A stretch of 64,000 bases of DNA. Source: Bacteroidota bacterium. Lineage in GTDB: Bacteria > Bacteroidota > Bacteroidia > NS11-12g > UBA9320. The number at the start of each line of letters is the position of its first letter. Positions within the stretch are counted from its first letter, which is position 1. Below, piece after piece: positions 9,357 to 19,300 of the stretch. The position numbers and the translations under genes were made by a program. The notes under the pieces are model-generated. The model ran no database searches, was not told where the DNA came from, and was given only the letters and a program-made list of their open reading frames with translations. The stretch lies in NCBI GenBank assembly GCA_002746305.1, contig NVWV01000006.1:62001-126000 (forward strand). Direction: 5' to 3'.

Positions 9357-10048
9357 ATTCCAAAAGTTAAACGTCGATCTGCTACTTTATGGTATGCTAA
9401 ACCTTTCATTATTCCTTTAAACTCCTCCCCTTCTGGAAATGCCGCTACTGATTCTGGCAAATATTTGTATGCTGCCTTATCTCCTGAGAACAATTTACCC
9501 CAAAGTGGTAAAAGTGTTTTGTTATAGATGCTAAAGATAACTCCAAAAAGTCCTTTTGGTTTTGAGAACTCCAGAATCATGGCAATACCATTGGGTCTAA
9601 GTACTCGTTTAATTTCAGATAAACCTTTCTCCAAATTTTCAAAGTTACGAACTCCAAAAGCTACAATTACAGCATCAAAACTCTCATCTTCATACTTCAA
9701 CGATTCACTGTCTCCGCTTTCCAATCGAATATTTTTTATTCCCTTTTCCGCAATCTTCTTACGGCCCACTTCCAACATTCCTTCAGAAATATCTACTCCT
9801 ATTACCTCAATTGGATTTATTTCTAGTGTTGCAATAGCAAAATCTGCCGTTCCTGTTGCAACATCCAAAATCTGCTTTGGCTTGTATTCAGCTAACATTT
9901 TTATGGCTTTCTTTCGCCATCCTTTGTCAATGCCCAATGAAAGAAATCTATTTAGAAAATCGTAACGATGTGCAATGTTATCAAACATCTGTTGCACCTG
10001 CTCTTTTTTGGAACCCTCAGCTTCGTAAGGTTTTACTTTAGTACCCAT
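9329..10048 (-). CDS. ubiE: Demethylmenaquinone methyltransferase (MenG/UbiE)
   Basis: SAM-dependent C-methyltransferase for the last step of menaquinone synthesis. The SAM motif DVATGTADFAI, the post-motif VIVAFGVRNF and the early MFDNIAHRYDFLNRFLSLG are all diagnostic. The frame opens five codons further upstream with a TTG, but that TTG is part of the -7 box TATCTTTG; the ATG at 10048 is therefore chosen (239 residues, normal). The transcript would have a leader of only a few bases. It heads the minus-strand operon running to the M23 gene. Confidence 0.94.
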   Translation of the reverse strand: MGTKVKPYEAEGSKKEQVQQMFDNIAHRYDFLNRFLSLGIDKGWRKKAIKMLAEYKPKQILDVATGTADFAIATLEINPIEVIGVDISEGMLEVGRKKIAEKGIKNIRLESGDSESLKYEDESFDAVIVAFGVRNFENLEKGLSEIKRVLRPNGIAMILEFSKPKGLFGVIFSIYNKTLLPLWGKLFSGDKAAYKYLPESVAAFPEGEEFKGIMKGLAYHKVADRRLTFGICSIYTGIK

Positions 10049-10060
10049 TTTATTGCGTGG

Positions 10061-10068
10061 CAAAGATA
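10061..10068 (-). promoter_or_regulatory. -7 box of the ubiE-led operon
   Basis: On the minus strand TATCTTTG matches TAnnTTTG perfectly. Its last base is 12 bases before the ATG at 10048, so the RNA should begin within about eight bases of the start codon. No clear -33 TTTG was found. Confidence 0.6.
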
Positions 10069-10230
10069 GTTTTTAGAATTGAGTTAAACGACATATCTAA
10101 GCAACTGACAATGAGTATTTGCGTTTTAGGGAAAATTACAATTGGTAAGCTAATCAAAGTAAGTACAATCAGTGAACATTTGTTAAAGTAAACAGTTAGA
10201 TTCAACTATGTCTTCTAGTGTTCTAAAGCC

Positions 10231-10238
10231 TATCTTCG
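10231..10238 (+). promoter_or_regulatory. -7 box of ysxC
   Basis: TATCTTCG is one base from TAnnTTTG. A TATG at 10207-10210 lies 20 bases upstream as a weak -33 match. Only CACC separates the box from the GTG start, so the mRNA is probably leaderless. Confidence 0.45.
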
Positions 10239-10242
10239 CACC

Positions 10243-10839
10243 GTGAATTTCGGAAGGGCAAAATTTTTAAGAAGTTATGGGGCAGTTCAACAAATTACAG
10301 ACTCTAGTACACCAGAGTTTGCTTTCATAGGGAGAAGTAATGTGGGTAAAAGCTCGTTGATTAATGCTTTGACCATGAAGAAAGACATGGCAAAGACAAG
10401 TGGCAAACCTGGAAAAACCCAACTTATTAATTTCTTCAATATTGAGAACCTGATAAGTCTTGTAGATTTACCTGGTTATGGTTATGCTAAGGTATCCAAG
10501 AAATTGCGTGAGGAGTTCGAAGGACTTATTACCGATTACCTTCTCAGAAGTCAGAACCTATTTATTGTTTTTGTATTGATAGATGCGGCCATTCCTCCTC
10601 AACGCATTGACATGGAATTTATGGAATGGTGCGGTGTACATCGAGTACCTGTAGGCATTGTTTTCACAAAGACTGACAAGAAAAAACAGAAGCAAACTGA
10701 GGCAAACATGAAAGCCTTTGAAGAGGAATTGGTTAAACATTTTGCTGAATTACCAGTAACCTTTGAAACGAGTGCTAGCACCAAACATGGTATAGAAACC
10801 TTAGGTCATTGGATTACTGAACAAATAGGTGCTGAGTAG
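10243..10839 (+). CDS. ysxC: Ribosome biogenesis GTPase YsxC/EngB
   Basis: Essential small GTPase for late 50S subunit assembly. The G1 motif GRSNVGKSS lies at 30-38, G3 is DLPGYGYAKV, G4 is TKTDK and G5 is SAST. Length 198 is normal. The start is GTG; the residues after it (NFGRAKFLRSYGAV) are the conserved family opening, so no other start fits. It lies divergent to the ubiE operon. Confidence 0.93.
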   Translation: MNFGRAKFLRSYGAVQQITDSSTPEFAFIGRSNVGKSSLINALTMKKDMAKTSGKPGKTQLINFFNIENLISLVDLPGYGYAKVSKKLREEFEGLITDYLLRSQNLFIVFVLIDAAIPPQRIDMEFMEWCGVHRVPVGIVFTKTDKKKQKQTEANMKAFEEELVKHFAELPVTFETSASTKHGIETLGHWITEQIGAE

Positions 10840-10899
10840 ACTTCTAAGTTCACTTTTTAGTTTGTAATCACCATCCCTCTCCAATAAAGACTTAAACCA

Positions 10900-11403
10900 A
10901 TGTCAATCTTAACTACCAAAAGGCTAATTCTAGAAAACGCTACTTTGGAGGATGCCGATTTCATTTTTAGATTATTGAATAGCCCTAACTGGATTGAATT
11001 TATTGGCGACAAAGGAATTGAGACCATGGAGGATGCAATTGCATATATAAAGAATAGCCTACTTAATTCATATGAGACAAATGGTTATGGTTTATTAAAA
11101 GCGTGTTTGAAAGAAAACAACGCACCTATCGGAATCTGTGGATTTATCAAACGTGATTATTTGGACTTTGCAGACATCGGGTTTGCAATCTTGCCAAAAT
11201 ACGAAGGGAAAGGATATACTTCAGAAGCTGCAATTGCAACAATGCAATATGGAAGGTCTGAGTTAAATTTCTCAACCATCCTAGCATTAACAAAAGAGAA
11301 CAACCATAGGTCACGCAATCTATTATCTACCATCGGTCTTGTCGAAATAGACAAAATCACACCGATTGGGAGCAATGAAGAGCTTCTATTGTTTTCTAGT
11401 TAG
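10900..11403 (+). CDS. GNAT family N-acetyltransferase (RimJ/RimL-like)
   Basis: A 167-residue GNAT enzyme. It opens with the RimJ-type TTKRLILENATLEDADFIF. The acetyl-CoA segment IGFAILPKYEGKGYTSEA (about 87-104) and the following NNHRSRNLLSTIGL are characteristic. The substrate cannot be named: the family includes ribosomal-protein, amino-acid and antibiotic acetyltransferases. It lies 60 bases after ysxC in the same direction. Confidence 0.85.
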   Translation: MSILTTKRLILENATLEDADFIFRLLNSPNWIEFIGDKGIETMEDAIAYIKNSLLNSYETNGYGLLKACLKENNAPIGICGFIKRDYLDFADIGFAILPKYEGKGYTSEAAIATMQYGRSELNFSTILALTKENNHRSRNLLSTIGLVEIDKITPIGSNEELLLFSS

Positions 11404-11540
11404 AGTGATAGTTTAGGAACTATCTATTGCATTTTACAATGCCAATGTAAACGTCTGTATCGTGGGTTCATAAAAGAGTATTTGGGCTACATCACATTTT
11501 AATCACTAATTTGCCATACCATAAACTAAGTCATATTTTT

Positions 11541-13067
11541 ATGCTAAAATCTACATATATTCTTGCTACTCTTTTATTTCTAGCATCTTGTTCTGAACCA
11601 AAAAGTGCAGATATAGTGACGGACTTTTGCTCAAGCATTCATAGAAATGATAGTCTCACTCTTTCGGAAGAATTGAGCGATGTGACAGAACTTATGAAAA
11701 CCAAAACTGGTGTGTATGTACTGGAAGATGGAAGTGGATCTATGGTCGCAAGAGCGTGGCTAAGTGAGTATGCAGAGAAGACGATTGACATCCAATACTT
11801 TATCTTTTCTACCGATAATGTTGGACTGATAGCTTGCGACTACCTAGTACGTGCAGCAGACAGAGGTGTACAAGTTAGAATTTTAGTGGATGACATTATG
11901 GTGGATGCTGATGTGGAAGACATTCTAACCTTTGACTCACACAAAAACATTACGGTTAAAATTTATAATCCTGGGATTAACCTAGGTAAGAACTTGATAC
12001 AAAAAGCAAAAAAAATGGCAACAGACTTTAGATCTGCTAACCAGCGAATGCATAATAAAACCTTTATTGTAGATGGAAAAGTAGTAATTACAGGAGGCAG
12101 AAATATTGCTGATGAATATTTCGACTACGACCATGAATACAATTTTAGAGATCGAGATATTCTTTTGCTGGGCAAAGAAACCGACCATGTCAATACCTCT
12201 TTTGAGACATTCTGGAATAACTCTTTAAGTAAGAAAGTTTCAGAGGTTCTTGAAAATGAAGTAGAAACTATAGTCACTATAAATCCATTTGAAAAACTCC
12301 ATGAGTATGCATGTAATCCAGATAATTTTTGGCCACAAGTAAGAACTAGAATACAGAACTTACCTGCTACGTTTAAAAAAATTCAAAACTCTGGAGATTT
12401 AGTCTGGCTCGATGATGTACACTTCGTCTCTGACAAACCAGGTAAAAATGATGGCACTCAAGGCCTTGGCGGAGGAGGAATCACTACAGACTCTCTCATT
12501 CAATTGGTTAAAAACGCTAAATCTTCTATTGATATTCAAACACCATATTTAATCACTTCAAAATTAAGTCAAGACTTATTCAAAGCGGCTGTAGAACGTG
12601 GTGTAAAGATTAGAATACTAACCAATAGTTTGGCTTCTACTGACAATGTAGAAGCATTTAGTAGTTATCAAACAGACCGAGAAAAACTACTAAAAACGGG
12701 AGTACGTATATTTGAGTTTCGTCCAGATGCTGCAATTCGAAAAACAATTATGACAGGAGAAATCCAAGCAGAATTGGACCACAAACCCATTTTTGGTCTT
12801 CATGCCAAATCCATGGTTATTGATAGTATTATAACGGTGGTTGGAACCTTTAATTTAGACCCTAGAAGTGCAAATTTAAATACAGAATGTATTGTGATAA
12901 CTCGTTCAGCTAAAATTGCTGCCGGAGTGTTAACAGGAATGGAAGAAGAATTCAAACCTGAAAATGCCTGGGAAACTACGTTGAATTACAACCCAGATGA
13001 TGAGGTCCAAAAAATTAAAAGGATCAAAACATGGACCCGAAAAATACTTCCAAAGGAGATTCTATAG
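11541..13067 (+). CDS. Phospholipase D-like lipoprotein (cardiolipin synthase-like)
   Basis: A 508-residue PLD-superfamily enzyme with two HKD motifs: MHNKTFIVDGKVVITGG in the first half and HAKSMVIDSIITVVGTFN in the second. Each gives HxK(x)4D, so the two-lobed active site is complete. The ATG at 11541 is chosen because it directly precedes a lipoprotein signal (LLFLASC, Cys at 18); an upstream in-frame TTG would bury that signal. It is probably anchored facing the periplasm. Substrate could be phospholipid or nucleic acid; the layout resembles secreted YmdC/ClsC-type cardiolipin synthases. It ends convergent with the M1 peptidase gene. Confidence 0.85.
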   Translation: MLKSTYILATLLFLASCSEPKSADIVTDFCSSIHRNDSLTLSEELSDVTELMKTKTGVYVLEDGSGSMVARAWLSEYAEKTIDIQYFIFSTDNVGLIACDYLVRAADRGVQVRILVDDIMVDADVEDILTFDSHKNITVKIYNPGINLGKNLIQKAKKMATDFRSANQRMHNKTFIVDGKVVITGGRNIADEYFDYDHEYNFRDRDILLLGKETDHVNTSFETFWNNSLSKKVSEVLENEVETIVTINPFEKLHEYACNPDNFWPQVRTRIQNLPATFKKIQNSGDLVWLDDVHFVSDKPGKNDGTQGLGGGGITTDSLIQLVKNAKSSIDIQTPYLITSKLSQDLFKAAVERGVKIRILTNSLASTDNVEAFSSYQTDREKLLKTGVRIFEFRPDAAIRKTIMTGEIQAELDHKPIFGLHAKSMVIDSIITVVGTFNLDPRSANLNTECIVITRSAKIAAGVLTGMEEEFKPENAWETTLNYNPDDEVQKIKRIKTWTRKILPKEIL

Positions 13068-13108
13068 TCCAGCACCGAAAATATGATAATGACGATTAAG
13101 TATCCATA

Positions 13109-15499
13109 TTACTCAACGACAAATCGTTTCACGTCATAGGCAAGATTCTCTGTTATTACACCCAGGAAATAGGCTCCTGGAGACAAAGAAGAAATGTCAA
13201 TCTTCTTGGCCTTGCTCTTCTTCTTTAACTTTTGAGAAAGAACAACTTGTCCTTGCAGATTAGTAATCTCTAACATACAGCAATCATGTTTGTCTCCAAA
13301 CTCTATGGTCAATTGATCTTTGGCTGGATTTGGGAACAATTTAAACGAATAATTATGTTTAGCTACTTCTCCTTTATTTGCCAAGTTAACATCATACATC
13401 GCTAAGACATATTGACCTTTTTTTAGATTGGAAATAGTTATAATTCCTCGTTTATCAAAAAGTGAACCTGGATTTTTAGAGTAGTCTGCGGCCTCCATCC
13501 AAGGACTTGATGCATTGCGTCTATACAACAATACTAGACTGTCCTCGGTAATACGAATTAGCTCATGGTCAAGATACCCGAAATCTAAGGAATTAGACTT
13601 TAATCCACTATAAATGAGCTCAGAAGAAATAGACACCTCCTCACCCCAAATACCATCCACCGTCCAGTACCGTTGTTTGCTTAATTTAGCCCCTGCCGGT
13701 TTACCATATGTTCCATCTGCTGGAGCCCAGTGATGTTCTATACGTAATAAAACTGAATCCTCTGTGGGATTTTGAACCCAAACTTCATTCATCATGCCTT
13801 GAGGCATGTCTACGGTACGCCCTCCTTGCTTAAATATCTCCCAATCCGTAGTAACGGCATCACTCATTTTATCATCAAAATCAAATGACCAATAAACAGG
13901 TTCAAATGGGCAAGCTACTTCAAACCATTGATCATTGTTCATTATGACAATTTGAACATCATGTCTTTCAAAAGTTGAACTAAAGGCAGTTAATGTTGCC
14001 ACTACATTTTGGTAGGTAACCTCATTGAATCTGGGTGTTTGCTTGATTCTAACAGTATATGTATCGTTCTTTTCTGAAACACTTATCATATCAAAGTGAG
14101 CAAACCCAGATTCTTTTATCCACTGATCGAAGAAGCCTGTTAGGCTTAATGGGGTAAAATCTTGGAAATGTGTTTTCATGTCATCCGTGCTTACATCTTT
14201 AAACTTAAACGTAGATTGAAAACTGGCACAAGCCGCAAAAAAATCTTTATCTCCCATCATACCTCTAAGTGTATGTACCATATCTGCACCTTTATTGTAA
14301 ACATGGTTTCCGTAGGTATTGGCATGACCTATTCCACTTACTGGAAGAACAGAGCCATCTCGTATATGTGCAAACTGAAGTACATCCCTATGATTATCTT
14401 CAATATCCTCTTCATATCTATCACGTCCATAAACTGTTTCCAAGAATAATCTTTCAGAATATGACGCCCATCCCTCATTGAGCCACATATCTTCTTGTGT
14501 ACGGCACGTAATGGTATTACCCCACCAGTGATGTGCAAGTTCATGAGCATACAATGTTTCAGATGTTTTTGCACCACCTGCAATAGCATATCGTGGATAG
14601 GCAATATTTGTGGCATGTTCCATCGCCCCAGAATTAAATGGGACTATATTAAAACCAATTCTATCAAATGTGTGATCACCATATGCCTCTTGATAACGTT
14701 GAATACAAGCAGGTAAATTCTCAAAACTACTTCTAAGATTTGCGGTATCTGCACTCAGAGCGGTAAGTAATACTGGAATGCCATCTACGTTCATCTTTAC
14801 CTCTTCGTACTTCGCCATGGCAACTGAAGCTAGGTAGGTTGGAATTGGTTCATCCATGGTCCATTTAAATGTCGTAGTTTGATTTCCATTGTCAATCGTT
14901 TCAGTTAGATAACCATTGGCATAAGCCCTATATCCTGAATCAACGGTAACATTGGTATAATAAAGTGCTCTATCTGTAAAATTATCAAAACAGGGAAACC
15001 ATACTCTACCAAAATTATGAGGGTCAGATGCAAAGCCCACCCCTAGATTAAATGCATATTCTCCTGTAAAATAAAAACCACCCCACTGTGAGTCTGACAT
15101 TGGACTACCGTGATAGTATACAGATACCACCAAGTCCCCACTGCCCATAGGAAAATCTATTTTAAGTTTTGAGCCTGTGTGAGTGAAATTTGATTTATTC
15201 TCCATCACATAGACACTATCTACAGTTAGTCCCATTAAGTCAAGTGTAATTGAATTACTTTCTATTATTTGATGCAATTCAATATGACAAACAGCTTCAA
15301 TATTCTTTGCTGTCTCATAATTAAGAAAAGATGCATTAATTTCATAACTAAGTACATCAAACGTATCATTTCTAGCGTCTTGGGTATTTTGCATTGCTGT
15401 TTGCTGCTGCACTCTCATGTGCTGACAAAATTTCTGTGCTGTACTATTTAAAGTACCAACTATCATTAATGACAATATCCCAACTATTCTTAGCCTCAT
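13109..15499 (-). CDS. Secreted M1 family zinc metallopeptidase, T9SS cargo
   Basis: A 796-residue aminopeptidase-type enzyme. A signal peptide (1-22) is followed by an M1 N-terminal beta domain. The exopeptidase motif GAMEH lies at 291-295 and the zinc site HELAHHWW at 319-326 with the third ligand Glu342 (NEGWASYSE), so the catalytic set is complete. The last ~80 residues are a T9SS type A sorting domain (FPNPAKDQLTIEF, then ISSLSPGAYFLGV, ending in a lysine/arginine-containing strand). The usual M1 C-terminal helical domain is replaced by beta-rich sequence. It is divergent with another T9SS cargo gene. Confidence 0.93.
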   Translation of the reverse strand: MRLRIVGILSLMIVGTLNSTAQKFCQHMRVQQQTAMQNTQDARNDTFDVLSYEINASFLNYETAKNIEAVCHIELHQIIESNSITLDLMGLTVDSVYVMENKSNFTHTGSKLKIDFPMGSGDLVVSVYYHGSPMSDSQWGGFYFTGEYAFNLGVGFASDPHNFGRVWFPCFDNFTDRALYYTNVTVDSGYRAYANGYLTETIDNGNQTTTFKWTMDEPIPTYLASVAMAKYEEVKMNVDGIPVLLTALSADTANLRSSFENLPACIQRYQEAYGDHTFDRIGFNIVPFNSGAMEHATNIAYPRYAIAGGAKTSETLYAHELAHHWWGNTITCRTQEDMWLNEGWASYSERLFLETVYGRDRYEEDIEDNHRDVLQFAHIRDGSVLPVSGIGHANTYGNHVYNKGADMVHTLRGMMGDKDFFAACASFQSTFKFKDVSTDDMKTHFQDFTPLSLTGFFDQWIKESGFAHFDMISVSEKNDTYTVRIKQTPRFNEVTYQNVVATLTAFSSTFERHDVQIVIMNNDQWFEVACPFEPVYWSFDFDDKMSDAVTTDWEIFKQGGRTVDMPQGMMNEVWVQNPTEDSVLLRIEHHWAPADGTYGKPAGAKLSKQRYWTVDGIWGEEVSISSELIYSGLKSNSLDFGYLDHELIRITEDSLVLLYRRNASSPWMEAADYSKNPGSLFDKRGIITISNLKKGQYVLAMYDVNLANKGEVAKHNYSFKLFPNPAKDQLTIEFGDKHDCCMLEITNLQGQVVLSQKLKKKSKAKKIDISSLSPGAYFLGVITENLAYDVKRFVVE

Positions 15500-15506
15500 T
15501 TATTTT

Positions 15507-15524
15507 TACTTTTGTACGAATATA
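15507..15524. promoter_or_regulatory. Overlapping divergent -7 boxes
   Basis: TACTTTTG at 15507-15514 on the plus strand (25 bases before the gene at 15540) and TATATTCG at 15524-15517 on the minus strand (17 bases before the M1 gene) interleave in a 40-base gap. The two T9SS cargo genes may thus compete for, or share, one polymerase site. Confidence 0.45.
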
Positions 15525-15539
15525 AAAGTAAATTACTCG

Positions 15540-17549
15540 ATGAAACATCTTCAATCACTTATTACGCTTTTCTTACTATTCCTAATTTCAACTTCTGTAT
15601 GTGCCCAATCTTTCTCTGAGAGCCGTGCGGTTCCTGCTTATGCAGAAATAGATAAATCATCACCATCTATCACACTTCATTGGACTGGAACCCCAGATGC
15701 CGTTTCCTACAAGGTGTTTCGAAGAAGTCTTGGATCTAATAATTGGGGAACTGCTATTACCAACCTTCCCGCAACAGATAGCTCGTACGAGGATACCGAT
15801 GTAACTCAAGGAACTGTTTATGAATATAGTATTGAAAAGTCAACCAATACATTAGAGCCTTTTGATGGTGAAGGTGGGAATATCTTTGGATATGGCTACG
15901 TTTCAGCATCCATTAACAAAGACGCTGTTCACAGTAGGGGTGTTCTATGGGTACTAATTGCAAAAAACATAAACGATAGTCTTGGGTCTGAAATAGACCA
16001 ACTTACAAGAGATTTGGCCGCAGATGGCTGGAATGTATATCAAGAAACAATAGATACTAATTTAGAGGTATCTGATGTTAAAGCCTTTATTGGCAATGCA
16101 CGCAATGGCTTAGGATGTGACGCAGTTTATCTTTTGGGACATATTCCAGTGCCTTATGCGGGATTGTATTGTCAAGACTCTAACTACCTTTTCCCTCCGG
16201 ATGGTCATTATGAACTTGACCCTAATTCACATTGTGGTGCATGGGCAGCTGATGTCTATTATGGCACCATTGGTGCAAATTGGACTGACGACGATTCTAC
16301 AACATTGGCAAAAAGACCTGAGAATAATAATGCAATAGGAGATGGGAAATTCGACAACGCTAGAATTCCTGGCACTGTCAGTATTGCTGTTGGTCGTGTT
16401 GATTTTTACAATATGCCAGCTTTTGAGCTAAGTGAAATTGGACTTACAAAACAATATCTCAACAAGGCACATGACTTTAAAATAGCAACAACTCAAGTCC
16501 TAAAACAGGGAATAATTGAAAATAACTTCGCCACATTACCTGAGGGCTTTAGTTCAGGTGCTATACGTGATTTTACCGCTATTTCAGGAAAGGATGGAAT
16601 AATTAACGCAGATGTTTTTAATACCACAATCTCAAATGACTATCTGATGAGTTATACTTGTGGTGCTGGATCATATATCAGCTGTGCAGGAGTAGGCAGT
16701 ACAACTGATTTCACAACTAAAAATGCTGCGGCATTCAATCATATTTTCGGAAGTTTCTTTGGCGATTATGATATTGAAAACAACTTCATGAGAGCAAGTA
16801 TGGCCACTGAAAAACTCGGGCTTGTATGTATTTGGAGTGGGAGACCAAAATGGATTACTCATACTCTCGCTATCGGAGAAACATATGGAGATATAGCTCT
16901 TCGTTCTCAAAACAACTGGTTGGACTATGACGGGAACTTTTACCAAAATGGTTCTCATGTAGCACTTTTAGGTGACCCTAGTTTAAGAAATGACATGCTC
17001 TATCCTGCTGCTAACATTTCATTGGTTACCAACATGGATAGAACAGAAGTGGATGTTACTTGGGATGCTACTATCGAATCTGATATTTCTGGATACTTTA
17101 TATACCGTAGCCATAAACCAAGTGGCAAATATGTATTGATAAACACTATACCTATTTCTTCAACTTCTTTTAAAGATGTATCTCCTTACAATGGAACTAA
17201 CCACTATATGGTACGAGTTGCAAAAGAAACATATACCGGGAGTGGCAGTTATACAAACCTTAGTCTGGGCATAGTAGATGAAATTAACGGATTGAATGGT
17301 GCCATTGCACGTATCGGCGATATTTCCAGAGATCTTATAAAGGTATATCCCACTCTTGCAACAGACCGTATTCACATCGAAAAGAACTCCAATTCCGTTC
17401 AATCGTTTCGAATTACAAATAGTATAGGTAGCGAAGTATTCACTTCTGAGACTCACGGAAAAATCACTTCTTTCAGTGTTCACTCATTACCCAGCGGTGC
17501 TTACTTTATTACTATTAACAACAAATCGTATCGATTCATAAAAATCTAA
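15540..17549 (+). CDS. Secreted gingipain-fold-like protein with FN3 and T9SS domains
   Basis: A 669-residue exported protein: signal peptide (1-22, VCAQ), a fibronectin type III domain (about 40-105), a central ~370-residue domain, a second FN3-like domain (about 493-585) and a T9SS C-terminal sorting domain (about 590-669, ending SLPSGAYFITINNKSYRFIKI). The central domain resembles C25 (gingipain) peptidases in ADVYYGTI at 237-244 and LLGDPSL at 476-482. Where C25 enzymes have the catalytic GHG, this protein reads YTCGAGS (372-378) with Ala in place of His, and no matching catalytic Cys is obvious. It may be a non-proteolytic relative. Identity of the central domain is inferred from short motifs only. 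Confidence 0.6.
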   Translation: MKHLQSLITLFLLFLISTSVCAQSFSESRAVPAYAEIDKSSPSITLHWTGTPDAVSYKVFRRSLGSNNWGTAITNLPATDSSYEDTDVTQGTVYEYSIEKSTNTLEPFDGEGGNIFGYGYVSASINKDAVHSRGVLWVLIAKNINDSLGSEIDQLTRDLAADGWNVYQETIDTNLEVSDVKAFIGNARNGLGCDAVYLLGHIPVPYAGLYCQDSNYLFPPDGHYELDPNSHCGAWAADVYYGTIGANWTDDDSTTLAKRPENNNAIGDGKFDNARIPGTVSIAVGRVDFYNMPAFELSEIGLTKQYLNKAHDFKIATTQVLKQGIIENNFATLPEGFSSGAIRDFTAISGKDGIINADVFNTTISNDYLMSYTCGAGSYISCAGVGSTTDFTTKNAAAFNHIFGSFFGDYDIENNFMRASMATEKLGLVCIWSGRPKWITHTLAIGETYGDIALRSQNNWLDYDGNFYQNGSHVALLGDPSLRNDMLYPAANISLVTNMDRTEVDVTWDATIESDISGYFIYRSHKPSGKYVLINTIPISSTSFKDVSPYNGTNHYMVRVAKETYTGSGSYTNLSLGIVDEINGLNGAIARIGDISRDLIKVYPTLATDRIHIEKNSNSVQSFRITNSIGSEVFTSETHGKITSFSVHSLPSGAYFITINNKSYRFIKI

Positions 17550-19300
17550 GGATTAAAAAAAGCGTAGTTAGCGAGTTGATAATATGCCCTCTCTACAGGA
17601 GGTGCAACATTTTCAGTTAGGTATTTCTTTTGAACGAGATCGTAATATTGAACCCCTTTGGGTGATACGTATGAGATACCATCGTGGTAGGAGTAAAACG
17701 CTCTTCCTGAGGGTGCTAATATTGAGCTTTGATTAAAAAACGGAGGCTCCCCTTTTAAATCCGCAAGAGTTGCCGGGATATCCGCCTGACTTACGATCTG
17801 GTTTACTACAGTATCCCTATTTACCAATCCTCCTGTGATTACCATAGGAACCTTGAAGTTAATAGCATCAAAAAGTGGAGCATTGTCTGGGCGAATAGTG
17901 CCATGATCCGCAGTAATAATTACAATTGTATTTTCCCATTTAGGAGATGCTTTTAAGCGGTCAATTAATACTCCTAAACAACTATCAGTATAGGCTACAC
18001 TATTCAAATAAGGATCTTCTAACCTATTAAAATCAGGCACATCAAACGGTTCATGACTGCTCAAAGAAAAAAGCATTTTAAACTGCGGTCTTTGCTCTGC
18101 TAAAACGTCATTTCCAAAAATCTCAAAGACTGTATTATCATGTACACCCCAAGTATTTTTATTTTTAGAATCAAAGTCCTTTTGAGATTTCACAATGTTT
18201 GCATCATTAAACAAAACACTGATATTGGCAAATTCTAAATTTCCCCCATAATAAAATCCGGTCTGATAGTTTTCGCCAAAGAGTTTAAAGATATTAGGCT
18301 TCCCTGATAGTTTACTTGGAAAATTAGTAAGTGTCTGCCTTGCAGCACTTGGGAATCCTGTGGTGAGTGCTAGCAATCCTTTATCTGATCTAAAACTAGA
18401 TGCGTATGCACTATTAAAAGAGATTCCTTCCTTCATTATTTTATCCAACTCAGGAGTAGAACCATATTTATTTCCACTTAAAAAGCCAACAACCTTTGCG
18501 GAAAAGCTTTCTAAAACAATTAGAATAATATTTGAGCTATCATTTGCTGAAACCAAATCTGAATAATTGCTGCCATCACTATCCAAATTCTCTGCTAGTA
18601 TCTTTTGGGCTTCTTGATTCGAATCAAAAAAAACTAATGCCTTGTGCTTATCCTTTTCTAGCTCAGTCGCCAAAAAATTCCATACAGAGTTTACCGCCGT
18701 ATTATTATATAGGTTACTACTGCTATAGTATGCACTGGATATATTAATAGGTACATTGCTTATTCCTCCTCTTATGACAATAGCAGTCAGCCCAAGAAGT
18801 AATAATGTCGTATACCAACTTGTCTTCTGTGGCAAACTCAACATTTTGAACCCCTTTTTATAGAACCCATAAATGGAAAGAACCATAAATCCAATGGCTA
18901 TTACATAGGTAGACATAAAAATAGAACCCAAACCGGCATTCTCTTTACCCAAAAATTGGATGAATCCTAGGTTTGTTTTCTGACCCCAGTATTGAAAAAA
19001 GTAAGGGTCTACTGCTACTATTATTATTATAAGGACAATAACACTTATCCAATAAATTCGATTTAACTGTCTTGAAATCTTCGGCAGAATAATTGATATA
19101 AGCGTTAGTACTAACGGTACTGCCAGTATATATCCTATTACGGATAAATCCAGTCGTAAACCCGCCAACCATATTCTAGGAAACTCTATTACTGAGCTTG
19201 ACTTATCAAAATTCACACCCAAGAAATACATCTTCGAAAGCAAAAAGAAGACAAGCCACACACCTATGACTCGTACATAATATTTAAATGTATCTAGCAA
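17546..19300 (-). CDS. LTA synthase/sulfatase-family membrane enzyme
   Basis: A 584-residue inner-membrane protein: five predicted transmembrane segments in the first ~190 residues, then a large extracytoplasmic alkaline-phosphatase-fold domain. Metal-site motifs are VLESFSA near 262, SSHEPF in the middle and ITADHGT near 470. The layout matches LtaS/MdoB/EptA-type phospho-headgroup transferases. In a Gram-negative cell the likely role is adding a phospho-alcohol group to a surface glycan or lipid; the substrate is not visible. The end overlaps the convergent upstream gene by 4 bases, and its start overlaps the FAD oxidase end by 7 bases. Confidence 0.8.
   Translation of the reverse strand: MLDTFKYYVRVIGVWLVFFLLSKMYFLGVNFDKSSSVIEFPRIWLAGLRLDLSVIGYILAVPLVLTLISIILPKISRQLNRIYWISVIVLIIIIVAVDPYFFQYWGQKTNLGFIQFLGKENAGLGSIFMSTYVIAIGFMVLSIYGFYKKGFKMLSLPQKTSWYTTLLLLGLTAIVIRGGISNVPINISSAYYSSSNLYNNTAVNSVWNFLATELEKDKHKALVFFDSNQEAQKILAENLDSDGSNYSDLVSANDSSNIILIVLESFSAKVVGFLSGNKYGSTPELDKIMKEGISFNSAYASSFRSDKGLLALTTGFPSAARQTLTNFPSKLSGKPNIFKLFGENYQTGFYYGGNLEFANISVLFNDANIVKSQKDFDSKNKNTWGVHDNTVFEIFGNDVLAEQRPQFKMLFSLSSHEPFDVPDFNRLEDPYLNSVAYTDSCLGVLIDRLKASPKWENTIVIITADHGTIRPDNAPLFDAINFKVPMVITGGLVNRDTVVNQIVSQADIPATLADLKGEPPFFNQSSILAPSGRAFYSYHDGISYVSPKGVQYYDLVQKKYLTENVAPPVERAYYQLANYAFFNP

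Noticed and set aside
10049..10063. TTG start for ubiE, five codons before the ATG
   Set aside because: The TTG is the last three bases of the -7 box TATCTTTG, so the mRNA cannot include it.
14162..14716. Overlapping reading frames inside the M1 peptidase gene
   Set aside because: They are shadows of a strongly conserved gene and have no recognisable motifs or start signals.
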